A stretch of DNA of 64,000 nt from Hyphomicrobiales bacterium. Lineage in GTDB: Bacteria; Pseudomonadota; Alphaproteobacteria; Rhizobiales; Rhizobiaceae. Both the position numbers and the translations under genes were made by a program. Location: contig UCEY01000002.1 of NCBI GenBank assembly GCA_900471605.1, positions 248,001-312,000 of the forward strand, written 5' to 3'. Under the pieces are notes generated by a model. The model was not told the origin of the DNA, did not search any database, and was given only the letters and a program-made list of their open reading frames with translations. Positions 1-11,045 of this stretch are shown here, piece after piece; position 1 is the stretch's first letter; every line of letters begins with the position of its first letter.

Positions 1-630
1 AACTGGGCGGAAAACCTCAATATCGCCGTCTGCATTGCCGGCATGACCGGCATCGGTGCGCTTTCGCTGGCGCTTCATCAGTGGCGCATGGCGGCCCATC
101 ATCGTCGCGAGGCGATGACCGATGCGCTGACGGGGCTTCTCAACCGTCGCGCTCTCTTCGAGCAGCATGCCCATCGCAACCTCAATTCATCGACCGCCAT
201 CATCGTTTTCGATATCGACCGGTTCAAGTCCATCAACGACCAGCACGGCCATGCAGCCGGCGATCAGGTGCTGAAACTGTTTGCCGAAGATCTCCTGAGC
301 GGCATGAAAGTGCGGAATACCGTTGCCCGACTGGGCGGCGAGGAATTCGTGATGATCCTCGACGGCGTCCTTCCCGGACGCGCCGAGCGGATCGCCAATG
401 ACATTTCCCGTCGCTTCGCCTCCCGGGAAATCTCTATCGGCGAGGTGGTGCTGAGATGCACGGTCAGCGCCGGCGTCGCCGTGGGTGCCCCTGCGGGCCA
501 GCCTTTTGAAACCGTGCTTAACCTTGCCGACAACGCACTCTACGAGGCAAAGCGGGCCGGCCGTAATCGGGTCGAGGTTGCAGGTTACCTGCGTCCCGTC
601 GATACGAACGAAACGCGTACCATCGCCTGA
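1..630 (+). CDS. Diguanylate cyclase (GGDEF domain), 5' partial
   Basis: This is the C-terminal part of a GGDEF protein; the frame is open to the first base, so the N-terminus lies outside the window. A hydrophobic stretch just before the domain looks like the last membrane segment of a sensor. The domain carries DALTGLLNRRA, the metal/substrate motif FDIDRFKSIND and an intact GGEEF active site, so it should make c-di-GMP from two GTP. At the inhibitory I-site position (normally RxxD before the GGEEF strand) the sequence reads KVRN, so product inhibition at that site may be missing. A second hydrophobic stretch is not visible after the domain. It is followed by pyrE with its own ribosome-binding site. 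Confidence 0.9.
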   Translation, partial: NWAENLNIAVCIAGMTGIGALSLALHQWRMAAHHRREAMTDALTGLLNRRALFEQHAHRNLNSSTAIIVFDIDRFKSINDQHGHAAGDQVLKLFAEDLLSGMKVRNTVARLGGEEFVMILDGVLPGRAERIANDISRRFASREISIGEVVLRCTVSAGVAVGAPAGQPFETVLNLADNALYEAKRAGRNRVEVAGYLRPVDTNETRTIA

Positions 631-714
631 TTCGCTCTTATTTTCTCCGTCGTCTGGCATACTCGGCCGCATGCTGCTATTGCGGCGCGTGGTTTTGACA
701 AAAGGAGCGGGCGC

Positions 715-1410
715 ATGATTCAAACCACATTTCCGGACCGCGGCGTAATGGCCGAACTGATGGCAAAGATGCTCTGGGAGATCGGAGCGGTTCATTTCAG
801 CGCCGACAAGCCCTACAAGCTCTCCTCCGGGATGATGAGCCCGGTCTATATCGACTGCCGCAAGCTGATCTCCTATCCGCGAATTCGCTCGGCGATCATG
901 GATTTCGCAGCAGCCACCGTCCTGCGTGACGCCGGCTTCGAGAAGTTCGACTGTATCGCAGGCGGCGAGACGGCGGGCATCCCGTTTGCTGCCTTCCTGT
1001 CGGAGCGCCTCGGTCTGCCGATGATCTATGTCCGCAAGAAGCCGAAGGGCCATGGCCGCAATGCCCAGATCGAGGGCCATATGCCTGAAGGCGCGCGTGT
1101 TCTGGTCATCGAGGATCTGACCACGGTTGGCGGCGGCATGTTCACCTTCATCGATGCCATCCGGGCGGCCGGCGGTGTCGTCGATCACGGCATGGCGTTG
1201 TTCTTCTACGATATGTACCCGGAGGTCTGGGAACGGTTTGCAAGGGGCAAAGTCCAGTTCCATCATATCGCCACCTGGCGCAACGTGCTGGCCGCCGCGC
1301 GGGAGCAGAAGCTTTTCGATGAGAACACTTTGTCGGAAGTCGAGTCCTTCCTCGATGCGCCGCTGGCCTGGTCGGGTCGCAATGGCGGCGTCAGCGAGAT
1401 CGCGTTGTGA
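715..1410 (+). CDS. pyrE: Orotate phosphoribosyltransferase
   Basis: PyrE joins orotate to PRPP to give orotidine 5'-monophosphate, the fifth step of pyrimidine synthesis in the cytosol. The 231-residue protein is of the usual length for the alphaproteobacterial form. It has the PRPP-binding motif [13 protein letters not shown] at about residues 129-141, the loop [10 protein letters not shown] typical of OPRTases at about 106-115, and the N-terminal [13 protein letters not shown] substrate region. The start is set by a good AAAGGAG site a few bases upstream. A sugar kinase follows about 75 bases downstream on the same strand; there is no functional link between them beyond possible co-transcription. 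Confidence 0.95.
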   Translation: MIQTTFPDRGVMAELMAKMLWEIGAVHFSADKPYKLSSGMMSPVYIDCRKLISYPRIRSAIMDFAAATVLRDAGFEKFDCIAGGETAGIPFAAFLSERLGLPMIYVRKKPKGHGRNAQIEGHMPEGARVLVIEDLTTVGGGMFTFIDAIRAAGGVVDHGMALFFYDMYPEVWERFARGKVQFHHIATWRNVLAAAREQKLFDENTLSEVESFLDAPLAWSGRNGGVSEIAL

Positions 1411-1485
1411 TTTTTTGCTCTGGCCTTTTGGCAAAAGCTCGCTTAATCGATTGAAAACTGCTGAAGAAGCGCGCGGGAGGATTTT

Positions 1486-2412
1486 ATGATTTTGTGCTGC
1501 GGCGAAGCCCTGATCGATATGCTCCCGCGTGACACCACGCTGGGTGAAAAAGGTTTTGCGCCCTATGCCGGGGGCGCGATCTTCAATACCGCGATCGCGC
1601 TCGGCCGGCTTGGCCCGCCGACCGCGTTCTTCACCGGCATTTCCGACGACATGATGGGCGACGTGCTGCGGGACACGCTGGCAAAGAGCGGCGTGGATTA
1701 CAGCCTAGCAGCGGTCTCCTCCCGCCCGACCACCATCGCCTTCGTGAAACTCGTCAACGGACAGGCGACCTATGCCTTCTACGACGAAGGCACCGCCGGC
1801 CGGATGATCACCGAAGCAGACCTGCCGGTGCTCGGCGATGACTGCGAGGCCATGCATTTCGGTGCGATCAGCCTGATCCCCGAACCGTGCGGCGGCACCT
1901 ATGAAGCGCTGATGGCCCGCGAACATGGGAAGCGGGTCATCTCGTTCGATCCGAACATCCGCCCGGGCTTCATCAAGGACAAGCCGAAGCACATGGACCG
2001 CGTCCGCCGGATGGCTGCCATGTCCGATATCATCAAGTTCTCCGATGAAGACCTGGACTGGTTCGGCATGCAGGGCGACCACGATACGCTGGCGGCGCAT
2101 TGGCTGGATCAGGGCGCCAAGCTGGTGGTTCTCACGCGTGGAGCGGAAGGCGCGACCGGCTATACCAAAAACTTCAAGGTCTCGGTGCCGAGCGAGCGCG
2201 TCACGGTGGTCGATACGGTCGGCGCCGGCGACACGTTCGACGCGGGCATTTTGGCCTCGCTGAGGATGCAGGGGTTGCTGACCAAGCCGCAGGTTGCCAA
2301 TCTCGCCGAGGCTCAGGTTGCCAATGCCTTGGCGCTGGGCGCAAAGGCTGCCGCCGTCACCGTATCGCGCGCCGGCGCCAATCCGCCCTTCGCCCATGAA
2401 ATCGGCCTCTGA
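1486..2412 (+). CDS. PfkB-family carbohydrate kinase (fructokinase-like)
   Basis: A 308-residue ribokinase/PfkB-fold kinase that phosphorylates a sugar with ATP; rhizobial proteins with this layout next to pyrE and pgi are usually called fructokinase. The N-terminal CGEALIDMLP and GGAIFNTAIALGRLG segments bind the sugar. The C-terminal DTVGAGDTFDAG motif near residues 243-254 holds the catalytic Asp and the anion hole. A strong purine-rich site (GGGAGGA) precedes the ATG. The substrate cannot be read from sequence alone; fructose is the best guess because glucose-6-phosphate isomerase is encoded close by on the other strand, which would connect fructose-6-phosphate to glucose-6-phosphate. Confidence 0.85.
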   Translation: MILCCGEALIDMLPRDTTLGEKGFAPYAGGAIFNTAIALGRLGPPTAFFTGISDDMMGDVLRDTLAKSGVDYSLAAVSSRPTTIAFVKLVNGQATYAFYDEGTAGRMITEADLPVLGDDCEAMHFGAISLIPEPCGGTYEALMAREHGKRVISFDPNIRPGFIKDKPKHMDRVRRMAAMSDIIKFSDEDLDWFGMQGDHDTLAAHWLDQGAKLVVLTRGAEGATGYTKNFKVSVPSERVTVVDTVGAGDTFDAGILASLRMQGLLTKPQVANLAEAQVANALALGAKAAAVTVSRAGANPPFAHEIGL

Positions 2413-2440
2413 GTCCCTGATTTGATGAGCGGCCGCCGGT

Positions 2441-3286
2441 TCAGACCGGCGGTATCTGGCGCGCAAACAGGATATGGGGGCCGGCATCGCCCTTGCCCGA
2501 TTGCGGTGCGGCGCCGAAATAACGTGCCGCTATGCCCGAAGGACCGAGATCCTCGATATACTGGAAGCCCGTTGCCGTCAGTTCCACCGAGAGTTCGGCG
2601 GGATCGAGCAAAGTGATCCAGGGTTCGCCGCTCGCGGCGACCTTTGCCTTCATGGCTTCGGCGCGTGCGCGCCGTTCTGGCGCATAGTTTTCAAGCGGCT
2701 CGGAATAGTCGAAGACGACACCCGTTCCGGTGCCGCTGGCGACGAAGCGCAGCAATGAGAAAACGGTCTCCCGCTCGAGATAAGGAACGACGCCGAGCCA
2801 GATATAAAGAGCGGGCTTGTCGTGGCGGAACCCCTCCGCTGCCAGCCGTTCGGAGAGATCCTCGCGCTCGAAGTCGACGGGGACAAAGGTCAGGTCGGCT
2901 GCAAGGCCTGCGGCCGACAGCCTCTCCCGTTTCCAGGCCTGGGTTGCCGGATGGTCGACCTCGAAGACCGTCACACCCAGATCGCGATAGGGATTGCGCA
3001 GCCCGAGCGTGTCGAGCCCGGCGCCGAGGACGACGACCTGCCTCACGCCGCGTTCGACCTCGGCCGCCAGACAATCATCCGCGAAACGGCTGCGCGCTGC
3101 AATGAACAGCCGGAACGTCCGTGCGGATGGGTCGAGCGCCCGCGTATCGGCCTCGGCCAGCGCCTCGTCGTCGAGGATCAGCCGGGCATAAGGATCCTGG
3201 AAAACGAAGGCCTTGTCGGCAATCTGATGGGCGGCGCGATGGCCCGCGACTGTGCGGGCCGTTCGACTGGGTTCCTTGCCTTCCAT
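2441..3286 (-). CDS. Class I SAM-dependent methyltransferase (leucine carboxyl methyltransferase-like)
   Basis: A 281-residue protein of the TIGR00027 / LCMT-like family. The N-terminal half has SRTARTVAGHRAAHQI and the SAM-binding loop VVVLGAGLDTLGLR near residue 90, followed by the acidic EVDHP that contacts the ribose. The C-terminal half has DYSEPLENY and the long helices usual for this group. It should transfer a methyl group from S-adenosylmethionine, but the acceptor is unknown; homologues include polyketide and small-carboxylate O-methyltransferases. The ATG at 3286 is preceded by GAGGGAGAG. It lies downstream of pgi on the same strand with a gap of about 50 bases, so it may be read from the pgi transcript. 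Confidence 0.8.
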   Translation of the reverse strand: MEGKEPSRTARTVAGHRAAHQIADKAFVFQDPYARLILDDEALAEADTRALDPSARTFRLFIAARSRFADDCLAAEVERGVRQVVVLGAGLDTLGLRNPYRDLGVTVFEVDHPATQAWKRERLSAAGLAADLTFVPVDFEREDLSERLAAEGFRHDKPALYIWLGVVPYLERETVFSLLRFVASGTGTGVVFDYSEPLENYAPERRARAEAMKAKVAASGEPWITLLDPAELSVELTATGFQYIEDLGPSGIAARYFGAAPQSGKGDAGPHILFARQIPPV

Positions 3287-3339
3287 GAAACTCTCCCTCG
3301 CAAAGGAAATATCTCGGCCTCACGGGAGGAGCCGAGGCG

Positions 3340-4965
<1,626 letters not shown>

Positions 4966-5052
4966 GGTGATTCCTCGGCACTCGAAATGGGATGCTCGGG
5001 AACCTATTCCGTTTCCATGTCAAATCAAGCACAGTCGGAAGCCGATGGGCGT

Positions 5053-6297
5053 TTATTGCCCGGCGGCTGTCGTCACCGTATTGCCAACGGCATTGCCGAG
5101 CCGGTCGACCTGCTCGTTGTAGGTACGCCGCGTGGCCGGATCGAAGATCGCGATCGGTGTGCTGACGGCGACGCTCGCGGCACCGCCGACGGTCTGGGCG
5201 GCACCCAATGCGACAGCGCCGATCCGGTCGCCCAGGCCGACATCCGAATCGCTCACGGCTTGGCCGGCGATCAGCCGGTTGCCGATCAGTTTCACCACTT
5301 CCGGGCTTTCGGCGAATTTGCCGTGGTTCAGGCGGTCGCCGGTCTTCAGCGCGGTGAGATCAAGTACGGCGATGCCGGCCTTCTCGAACTCGGTGCGATA
5401 AGGTTCGACGGTCGGATCCACCTGGCCGAGCCGGTCGATATTGCCGGAAATCCGCCGGGAGAGGCTGAGCGCCCGGTCGTCGCGCGAAACGAACAGCGTG
5501 AAATTCGGCCGCTTCGCTCCAAGCTCGGCGAGCTGCCGGCCGAAGACGTCGACATCGAGATCGGGGGAGGCGAGGATGACGTTCTGGATCTTCGGCGCCA
5601 CACGGCCGTCGCGGATCGCCATCTGGCGCAGCGCCTCGACGGTCAGCCAGGACCCCATCGAATGGGCCATCACTGTGACTTCGCCGACGCTTGGCTCCTT
5701 CGCCAGCCGGCGCAGCATATCCTCCAGCGCGTCGCGGGAATAGTTGGTGCTTTCCTTGTCGTAGTTGTAGGCGAAGACGCTGCCCCGCGATGGCCAGGTG
5801 AACAGCACCGGGGCCACATCGGCATTGGAGTCATGAACGATCTGGGCGAAGCGATAAACCGCGTCCTCGTAGCGGTTGTTGAAGCCATGCACGAACACGA
5901 GCACGCGCCGGTTCTTGCCAAGATGGCCCCTGAGCCAGGATTGAGCCGCGGGCGTGGCGAGCGGCGTCACGGAAACCGTTGCGAATTCCTTGGCCGGATT
6001 GGCAGGCAGCTTCGAAGGCCACTGCACCTGTCCGACCTCACGGGCCTTGCTGGGCGGAATGGAGACGGCAATTTCCGTGATTTGCGGTTCCTTGCCGCGC
6101 TCGCCGGAGAAGAGGACGCCCGGGGTTTCGGAAGACCGGCGGGTGGTCGCCACCAGCACATCGACCTTCGAGGCCCCGGCTGCCTGCGCCTGCGTCGGAA
6201 TGAGCACGCCTTCGGGACGCCCCGCACAGCCCGCAAGGACGCTCAGCACCGTGAAGACGGCAATCATGCGAAACGAAAATCCGGCGTGGCTCTCCAA
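5053..6297 (-). CDS. Alpha/beta hydrolase of the DUF900 family, probable lipoprotein
   Basis: A 414-residue secreted or lipid-anchored hydrolase. The N-terminus has a hydrophobic run ending in the lipobox-like LSVLAGC, so Cys is a likely lipidation site in the envelope. The central domain has VFVHGFNNRYEDAVYR (oxyanion region), then the nucleophile elbow AHSMGSW, typical of DUF900 proteins. The substrate is unknown. I use the TTG at 6297, which has GGAG five bases upstream and gives the signal peptide a positively charged n-region; an ATG at 6267 is the alternative but has a poor ribosome-binding site. The gene lies about 140 bases downstream of fadD on the same strand. Confidence 0.8.
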   Translation of the reverse strand: MESHAGFSFRMIAVFTVLSVLAGCAGRPEGVLIPTQAQAAGASKVDVLVATTRRSSETPGVLFSGERGKEPQITEIAVSIPPSKAREVGQVQWPSKLPANPAKEFATVSVTPLATPAAQSWLRGHLGKNRRVLVFVHGFNNRYEDAVYRFAQIVHDSNADVAPVLFTWPSRGSVFAYNYDKESTNYSRDALEDMLRRLAKEPSVGEVTVMAHSMGSWLTVEALRQMAIRDGRVAPKIQNVILASPDLDVDVFGRQLAELGAKRPNFTLFVSRDDRALSLSRRISGNIDRLGQVDPTVEPYRTEFEKAGIAVLDLTALKTGDRLNHGKFAESPEVVKLIGNRLIAGQAVSDSDVGLGDRIGAVALGAAQTVGGAASVAVSTPIAIFDPATRRTYNEQVDRLGNAVGNTVTTAAGQ

Positions 6298-6434
6298 GCG
6301 AACTCCAACATGCTTTGCCCTGCCCCTTGAGAGAGGGCTAATCGCGTACTGCCGGATCGTCCACCGCTAACGCCGGAATTTCGCCTTTGTGACGCACGCT
6401 TGGCCGCCCCCTGTCGCTGCGATGCAACGGTGGG

Positions 6435-8132
6435 TTAGCCACGCAGCTCTCGCCTCAGGATCTTGCCGACATTCGATTTCGGCAGTTCCGTGCGGAATTC
6501 GATGAAGCGCGGGCGTTTGTAGCCGGTCAGGTTGGCGACGCAGTGGGCCTTGACGTCGGCCTCCGTCAGGTTCGGATCCTTCTTGACCACGAAGAGCTTC
6601 ACCGCCTCGCCCGAGTGTTCGTCCGGCACGCCGATCGCGGCGCATTCGAGCACGCCCGGATGTGTCGCCACCACTTCCTCGACCTCGTTCGGATAGACGT
6701 TGAAGCCGGAAACCAGGATCATGTCCTTCTTGCGGTCGACGATCTTCGTGTAGCCCTGTCGGTCCATATAGCCCATGTCGCCGGTGCGGAAGTAGCCGTC
6801 CGTGGTCATTACCTTGGCGGTCTCGTCCGGACGGTTCCAGTAACCGGCCATCACCTGCGGGCCGCGGATGCAGATCTCGCCGACATCGCCGAGTTCCACC
6901 TCCGAACCGTCGTCGTCGCGGATGGAAATTTCCGTCGACGAGATGGGAAGCCCGATCATGCCACTGAATTCGGTGGCGTCCAGCCGGTTGGCGGTGGCGA
7001 CCGGCGAGGTTTCCGACAGGCCGTAACCCTCCGTGATCTGGCAATGGGTCATCTTCAGCCAGCGCTCGGCGACCGGCCGCTGCACCGACATGCCGCCGCC
7101 GAAGACGAGCAGAAGCGACGAGAAGTCGAGCTTCTGGAAGTCGGCATTGTTCATCAGCGCATTGAACAGCGTGTTGAGGCCGGGGAAGACATGGACCTTA
7201 TATTTCTGCAGTTCCTGGACGAAAGCCGGTATGTCGCGCGGATTGGCAATCAGGATATTGTGGCTGCCGGTCGCGACGCCCATCAGCGAATTCACCGTCA
7301 ATGCGAAGATGTGATAGAGCGGCAGGGCGCAGAGGAACTGGATCTGCTCCGGGCGCGGTTTGTTGAGGAAGGCGGTTTCCAGCCACAGGCCCATCTGCTC
7401 CTTGTTGGCGAGCAGGTTCGCATGCGTGAGGATGGCTCCCTTGGAGACGCCGGTCGTGCCGCCGGTATATTGCAGGAAGGCGATATCGCGCGCCGAGACC
7501 TCGACGGCATTCATCGTCTGGCGGGCGCCTTCGGCGATCACCTGCTTGAAGCTGCGGGCCGATGGCAGCGACCATTCCGGCACCAGCTTCTTCACCTTGC
7601 GCACGACCAGATTGACGATATGGCCCTTCAATCCCAGCATGTCGCCCATCGTGGCGACGACCACGTGCTTGATCTCGGTCTGCGGCAAAGCCTGCTGCAC
7701 GGTGTGGGCGAAGTTTTCGAGCACGAAGATCGCCTTGGCGCCGGCATCCTTGAGCTGGTAGGCCAGTTCGCGTGGGGTGTAGAGCGGGTTGACGTTGACG
7801 ACCACCATGCCGACGCGAAGGATGCCGTAGACGATCACCGGGTTCTGGAGAATGTTGGGCAGCATCACCGCCACCCGGTCACCTTTCGCAAGACCCTGGG
7901 CTTGCAGCCAGGTACCGATCTTGCGGCTTTCGGCTTCCAGCTGACGGAAGGTCAACGATTTGCCCATGCTCGAAAAGGCGGGGCGGTCGGCGTAGCGCGC
8001 GCAGCTTTCCTCGAAGAGCTCCCCGAGTGAATGATGCTGCAATGGCGGGATTTCGGCCGGCACCGTCGGGGGATAGGAGGCAAGCCAGATCTTGGGCGGA
8101 TTGGCACCGGTACGTGCGGTGACTTCGTTCAT
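6435..8132 (-). CDS. fadD: Long-chain fatty-acid--CoA ligase
   Basis: A 565-residue AMP-forming acyl-CoA synthetase that activates fatty acids with ATP and CoA for beta-oxidation. It has the P-loop motif YTGGTTGVSKGA, the adenylation core GYGLSETSP, the hinge region YFRTGDMGYMD followed by KIVDRKKDMI, and the C-terminal catalytic Lys in NVGKILRREL. Length and N-terminal PAEI...SLGELFEESCARYADRPAF match FadD rather than short-chain ligases. A GAGGAGGTCC site sits before the ATG at 8132. A palindrome at 8278-8293 upstream resembles fatty-acid/branched-chain catabolism operators, so expression is probably regulated by acyl-CoA or related catabolic signals; that part is inference. Confidence 0.93.
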   Translation of the reverse strand: MNEVTARTGANPPKIWLASYPPTVPAEIPPLQHHSLGELFEESCARYADRPAFSSMGKSLTFRQLEAESRKIGTWLQAQGLAKGDRVAVMLPNILQNPVIVYGILRVGMVVVNVNPLYTPRELAYQLKDAGAKAIFVLENFAHTVQQALPQTEIKHVVVATMGDMLGLKGHIVNLVVRKVKKLVPEWSLPSARSFKQVIAEGARQTMNAVEVSARDIAFLQYTGGTTGVSKGAILTHANLLANKEQMGLWLETAFLNKPRPEQIQFLCALPLYHIFALTVNSLMGVATGSHNILIANPRDIPAFVQELQKYKVHVFPGLNTLFNALMNNADFQKLDFSSLLLVFGGGMSVQRPVAERWLKMTHCQITEGYGLSETSPVATANRLDATEFSGMIGLPISSTEISIRDDDGSEVELGDVGEICIRGPQVMAGYWNRPDETAKVMTTDGYFRTGDMGYMDRQGYTKIVDRKKDMILVSGFNVYPNEVEEVVATHPGVLECAAIGVPDEHSGEAVKLFVVKKDPNLTEADVKAHCVANLTGYKRPRFIEFRTELPKSNVGKILRRELRG

Positions 8133-8277
8133 GCTGGACCTCCTCTATCGTTTTTCTCGTTGTCCCGCGCTTTCCCGGCGCGTGCGAGCCAGGTCCTCCA
8201 CCTTCCCGCGAACAACAGATTATGCCATGCCGCGGCAGCATCAAGCCACGATCGCAGATTTAAACAGCTATCTAACT

Positions 8278-8293
8278 TTGACGTAAACGTCAA
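8278..8293. promoter_or_regulatory. Candidate operator upstream of fadD
   Basis: The sequence TTGACGTAAACGTCAA is a palindrome with perfect 7-base arms (TTGACGT / ACGTCAA) around AA. It lies about 150 bases from the fadD start and 115 from the PRC-barrel gene. It resembles the ACGT-NN-ACGT sites that I recall for the MerR-family regulator LiuR, which controls branched-chain amino-acid and fatty-acid use in proteobacteria. Related sequences occur at 26126-26141 and 26296-26311. No liuR gene is in this window. Confidence 0.5.
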
Positions 8294-8407
8294 CGAGAGG
8301 CTGAAGCCGATATCCCGGTGTATTCGGACCTGGAGCGGAACATCGCAAAGCGTCGGGCGTTTTCCAAGCGTAACGAAATGCATGAGGACTCACAGAGGAG
8401 GTGCCAG

Positions 8408-8800
8408 ATGTTGCATCAAGAACCACGCGCCGGACAGGACCCGTATGTCAAGGACACTCCGTCGCTGATCGCCAGCGACAAGGTTGAAGGGACCAAGGTT
8501 TATGGTGCCGACGGCAAGCATATAGGCTCCATTGCCCGCGTGCTCCTCGAGAAACGCGGCGGCCGTGTCGGATATGCGGTGCTGAGCTTCGGCGGTTTTC
8601 TCGGCATCGGCGATGACTATTATCCGCTTCCCTGGGAAAAGCTTCGCTACGACGAACAGCTCGACGGGTATCGCATCGACCTGACCAAGGACCAGATCAC
8701 CGGCGCTCCGCGCTATCGCGATCTCGACGACGATGACTGGTACAACGACAAGGGCCGGACGATCTACGATTATTACGGCGTTCCGCCCTACTGGATGTGA
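8408..8800 (+). CDS. PRC-barrel domain protein
   Basis: A soluble 130-residue protein with one PRC-barrel domain covering roughly residues 12-85 (LIASDKVEGTKVYGADGKHIGSI...VLSFGGFLGIGDDYYPLPW). The fold occurs in photosynthetic reaction-centre H subunits and RimM and often binds other proteins or RNA. Rhizobia carry several such small proteins, many of them stress-induced, but no function can be assigned here. The tail is acidic and Tyr-rich (DLDDDDWYNDKGRTIYDYYG). The ATG at 8408 is chosen because GAGGAGG lies seven bases upstream; the in-frame ATG at 8318 adds a basic extension unlike the family. A terminator follows at 8823. Confidence 0.85.
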   Translation: MLHQEPRAGQDPYVKDTPSLIASDKVEGTKVYGADGKHIGSIARVLLEKRGGRVGYAVLSFGGFLGIGDDYYPLPWEKLRYDEQLDGYRIDLTKDQITGAPRYRDLDDDDWYNDKGRTIYDYYGVPPYWM

Positions 8801-8822
8801 CCGTTCAGGCACCGACACTCGG

Positions 8823-8849
8823 GAGGCTCCGCTTTGCGGGGCCTCTTTT
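8823..8849 (+). terminator. Rho-independent terminator after the PRC-barrel gene
   Basis: Arms GAGGCTCCGC and GCGGGGCCTC (one G-T wobble) enclose TTT and are followed by TTTTCGTTT. Its position rules out a start at 8797 for the next gene, because that reading would run through the hairpin. Confidence 0.85.
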
Positions 8850-8898
8850 CGTTTATTTAATCCTCCTCATGCAAGGTCCTCGCGATAAGGGGATGACG

Positions 8899-10011
8899 AT
8901 GGCGGAAAAGACGGAAGCGGGCACGGTCCGCGATTTCGAGCGCGGCGATATCGAGGCTGTGGCGCAGCTTTTCCAGGAGACGTTCCGCAAGTCCAAGACG
9001 CCGTCTCCTTCGTTGATCGCTTATCTGGAGGAAGCCTTCTTCGATCATCCCTGGGCTGATCCGGAGGTTCGCTCCAAAGTCTTTGCGCAAGCTGATGGAA
9101 GGGTTTCCGGGTTCATCGGCGTTTTCCCTTCGCGGCTGGAACTCGACGGACGTCCGCTCCGCGCCGCCTTCGCCGGATCGATGATGGTCGCGAACCCCAA
9201 GGAAAATCCGCTTGCCGGCGCCCGTCTGCTTCGCTCCTTCCTCGCCGGTCCGCAGGATATCTCACTTACCGAAACCGCCAATTCAACCGCGCTCGGCATG
9301 TGGCAGAAGGCAGGCCATCCGCTCGATCCCGGCTACAGCATGAACTGGCTGCGCGTCCTGCGCCCCGCTTCCGCCGCGATAGAAGTATTGGCGCGACGGC
9401 TTCGTCCCGCGAAGTTCCTGCGCCCCTTCGGTCGTATCGCCGATCGAGGAGCCGCCCTTGCCCGCATGACGCCTTTGCGCCCGATGGAGCGCGGCGCCTC
9501 GAAAATCACCTTCCGCGATGTCACCCGCGCGGAATTCGGCGATGCTCTTCCGATACTCGCCTCGAACTACCCGCTTCGTCCGCGCTGGGACGACGGCTCG
9601 TTGTCATGGTTTCTGGAACAGGCGGAAAACAAGCGGAACTTTGGTTATCCCGAATGGCGGGTCGGCTCGGCCCCGGACGGCCGGCCGGTGGCCGCCTACG
9701 TCTACTTCGCCAGCCCTGGCGAGATCGGCTGGCTGCTGCAGGCGCTGTCGGTGCCGAATGCCACCACGGACCTCGTCGACGATCTGTTCGCGCATGCTTA
9801 CGAATTGGGGTGCTCGGGCATCCGCGGCGCGGCGCATCCGTGGTTGATCCCGGCACTGATGAGCCGCAAGACGGTGTTCTACGGCCGCTCGTTTTATGTC
9901 GCGCAGGCACGCGACAAGAGCTTGCTGGAGCCCGTCAGGTCCGGCCAGGCCCTGATCAGCGGCCTCGGCGGCGAAAGCTGGACGCGCCTGATCGGCGACC
10001 GGTTCGACTGA
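8899..10011 (+). CDS. GNAT-fold N-acetyltransferase-like protein
   Basis: A 370-residue cytosolic protein. The first part (VRDFERGDIEAVAQLFQETFR..., then GSMMVANPKENPLAGARLLRSFL) looks like a GNAT domain with an acetyl-CoA-binding beta-bulge but a degenerate R/QxxGxG/A motif. The second half (residues about 200-370) seems to be another acyltransferase-like domain, with LRPRWDDGSLSWFLEQ and IRGAAHPWLIPAL. The acceptor is unknown. The start at 8899 has AAGGGG six bases upstream; 8893 is also possible. It converges on the nadE-like gene, and the juxtaposition with a carrier-protein operon suggests, but does not prove, a shared acyl-transfer pathway. Confidence 0.65.
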   Translation: MAEKTEAGTVRDFERGDIEAVAQLFQETFRKSKTPSPSLIAYLEEAFFDHPWADPEVRSKVFAQADGRVSGFIGVFPSRLELDGRPLRAAFAGSMMVANPKENPLAGARLLRSFLAGPQDISLTETANSTALGMWQKAGHPLDPGYSMNWLRVLRPASAAIEVLARRLRPAKFLRPFGRIADRGAALARMTPLRPMERGASKITFRDVTRAEFGDALPILASNYPLRPRWDDGSLSWFLEQAENKRNFGYPEWRVGSAPDGRPVAAYVYFASPGEIGWLLQALSVPNATTDLVDDLFAHAYELGCSGIRGAAHPWLIPALMSRKTVFYGRSFYVAQARDKSLLEPVRSGQALISGLGGESWTRLIGDRFD

Positions 10012-10046
10012 GCTTTTTCAGTCGAATCCACCCAATCGGACCTCGT

Positions 10047-11045
10047 TCACCCGAGCATGGTCACCGGCTCGGCATGCAGATATTCCGCCACTTTGCGTTT
10101 CGAGGCGATATTGCGCCAGACGGCATCGACTTCGTCCGGCGTCAGCCCGGCAGCCTCGCCGACCGCTTCCCGCGCAATCCCGTTGTCGAGACCGTAGAGG
10201 CAGAGATCCATCCGGTCGTAGGGCAGCGAGAAATAATACTCGTCCTGGCCCTGCGGCAGCGACCAGGTGTCCGTCGTGGGCGGTCGGCGGCGGATCTCGG
10301 CGGGAACGCCGAGCGCTTCGGCAAGCTGGTAGACCTGGCTCTTGTAGAGATGCGCGATCGGCTTGAAGTCGGCGGCGCCATCGCCGTTCTTGACGAAGAA
10401 GCCCTGGTCGTATTCGAGCCGGTTCGGCGTGCCGGCGACGGCGAAATTCAGCCGGTCGGCATGGTAGTACTCGATCTGCTTGCGGGTGCGCTGCTTCATG
10501 TTGGCGGCGGCGATCATGCCGAGATAGACCTCGAGTGGCATGCGGTGACGGCTCTGCTCGCCGGCCGGATTGGCGACAACCAGCCAGGAAATGTTGTAGC
10601 CGCGGCCGGTCAGCGCATTTTCCAGCACCACCTTGCAGCCCCAGCCTTCCCCGAATTCAGGAACGATCTGGCGGATGAAGCCGTCGCGGCGGGTATAGCA
10701 GCCGGCGGCGGCAAGCGCCGGGCCGATGTCTTCGAGCACCGTCTCGATGCCGACCGCTTCGGCAAGCGCCCGGCCGAGCTTCAGGCTGTCCGGATCGGAA
10801 TCATGCTCCGGCATGAAGATGCCCGTCACCTTGCCGGCCCCGAGCGCGCGGGCGCACAGAGCCGCCGTGACGCTGGAATCGATGCCGCCTGACAAGCCCA
10901 GTACCGCGCCGCGCTTACGCAGGTCCTTGAGCACCGTCTCGCGGAGCCAGCTGCCGATGCGTTCGATCTCGGCCTCCGCATCGAGCTTCAGCGTTTCGGC
11001 CGAAAATTTCTCCGTCTTCTGAATGCGCTTCAGGCTCTGGTTCAT
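10047..11045 (-). CDS. nadE: NadE-family ammonia-dependent NAD+ synthetase-like protein
   Basis: A 332-residue N-type ATP pyrophosphatase. It shows the PP-loop LSGGIDSSVT at residues 51-60, the adenylate region KQRTRKQIEYYHADRLNFAVAGT given here only as its family signature, NGDGAADFKPIAHLYK, and a PTTDTW segment where NadE proteins normally read PTADL or SAEL. There is no glutaminase domain, so the nitrogen donor would be ammonia. The ATG overlaps the stop of the AMP-ligase gene by four bases, so the two are translationally coupled. Being tied to an adenylating ligase and a carrier protein is not where a housekeeping nadE is expected; it may amidate a carrier-bound or adenylated product instead of nicotinate adenine dinucleotide. 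Confidence 0.75.
   Translation of the reverse strand: MNQSLKRIQKTEKFSAETLKLDAEAEIERIGSWLRETVLKDLRKRGAVLGLSGGIDSSVTAALCARALGAGKVTGIFMPEHDSDPDSLKLGRALAEAVGIETVLEDIGPALAAAGCYTRRDGFIRQIVPEFGEGWGCKVVLENALTGRGYNISWLVVANPAGEQSRHRMPLEVYLGMIAAANMKQRTRKQIEYYHADRLNFAVAGTPNRLEYDQGFFVKNGDGAADFKPIAHLYKSQVYQLAEALGVPAEIRRRPPTTDTWSLPQGQDEYYFSLPYDRMDLCLYGLDNGIAREAVGEAAGLTPDEVDAVWRNIASKRKVAEYLHAEPVTMLG

Noticed and set aside
8797..8898. Upstream start for the GNAT-like gene
   Set aside because: It would run through the terminator at 8823-8849 and has no ribosome-binding site.
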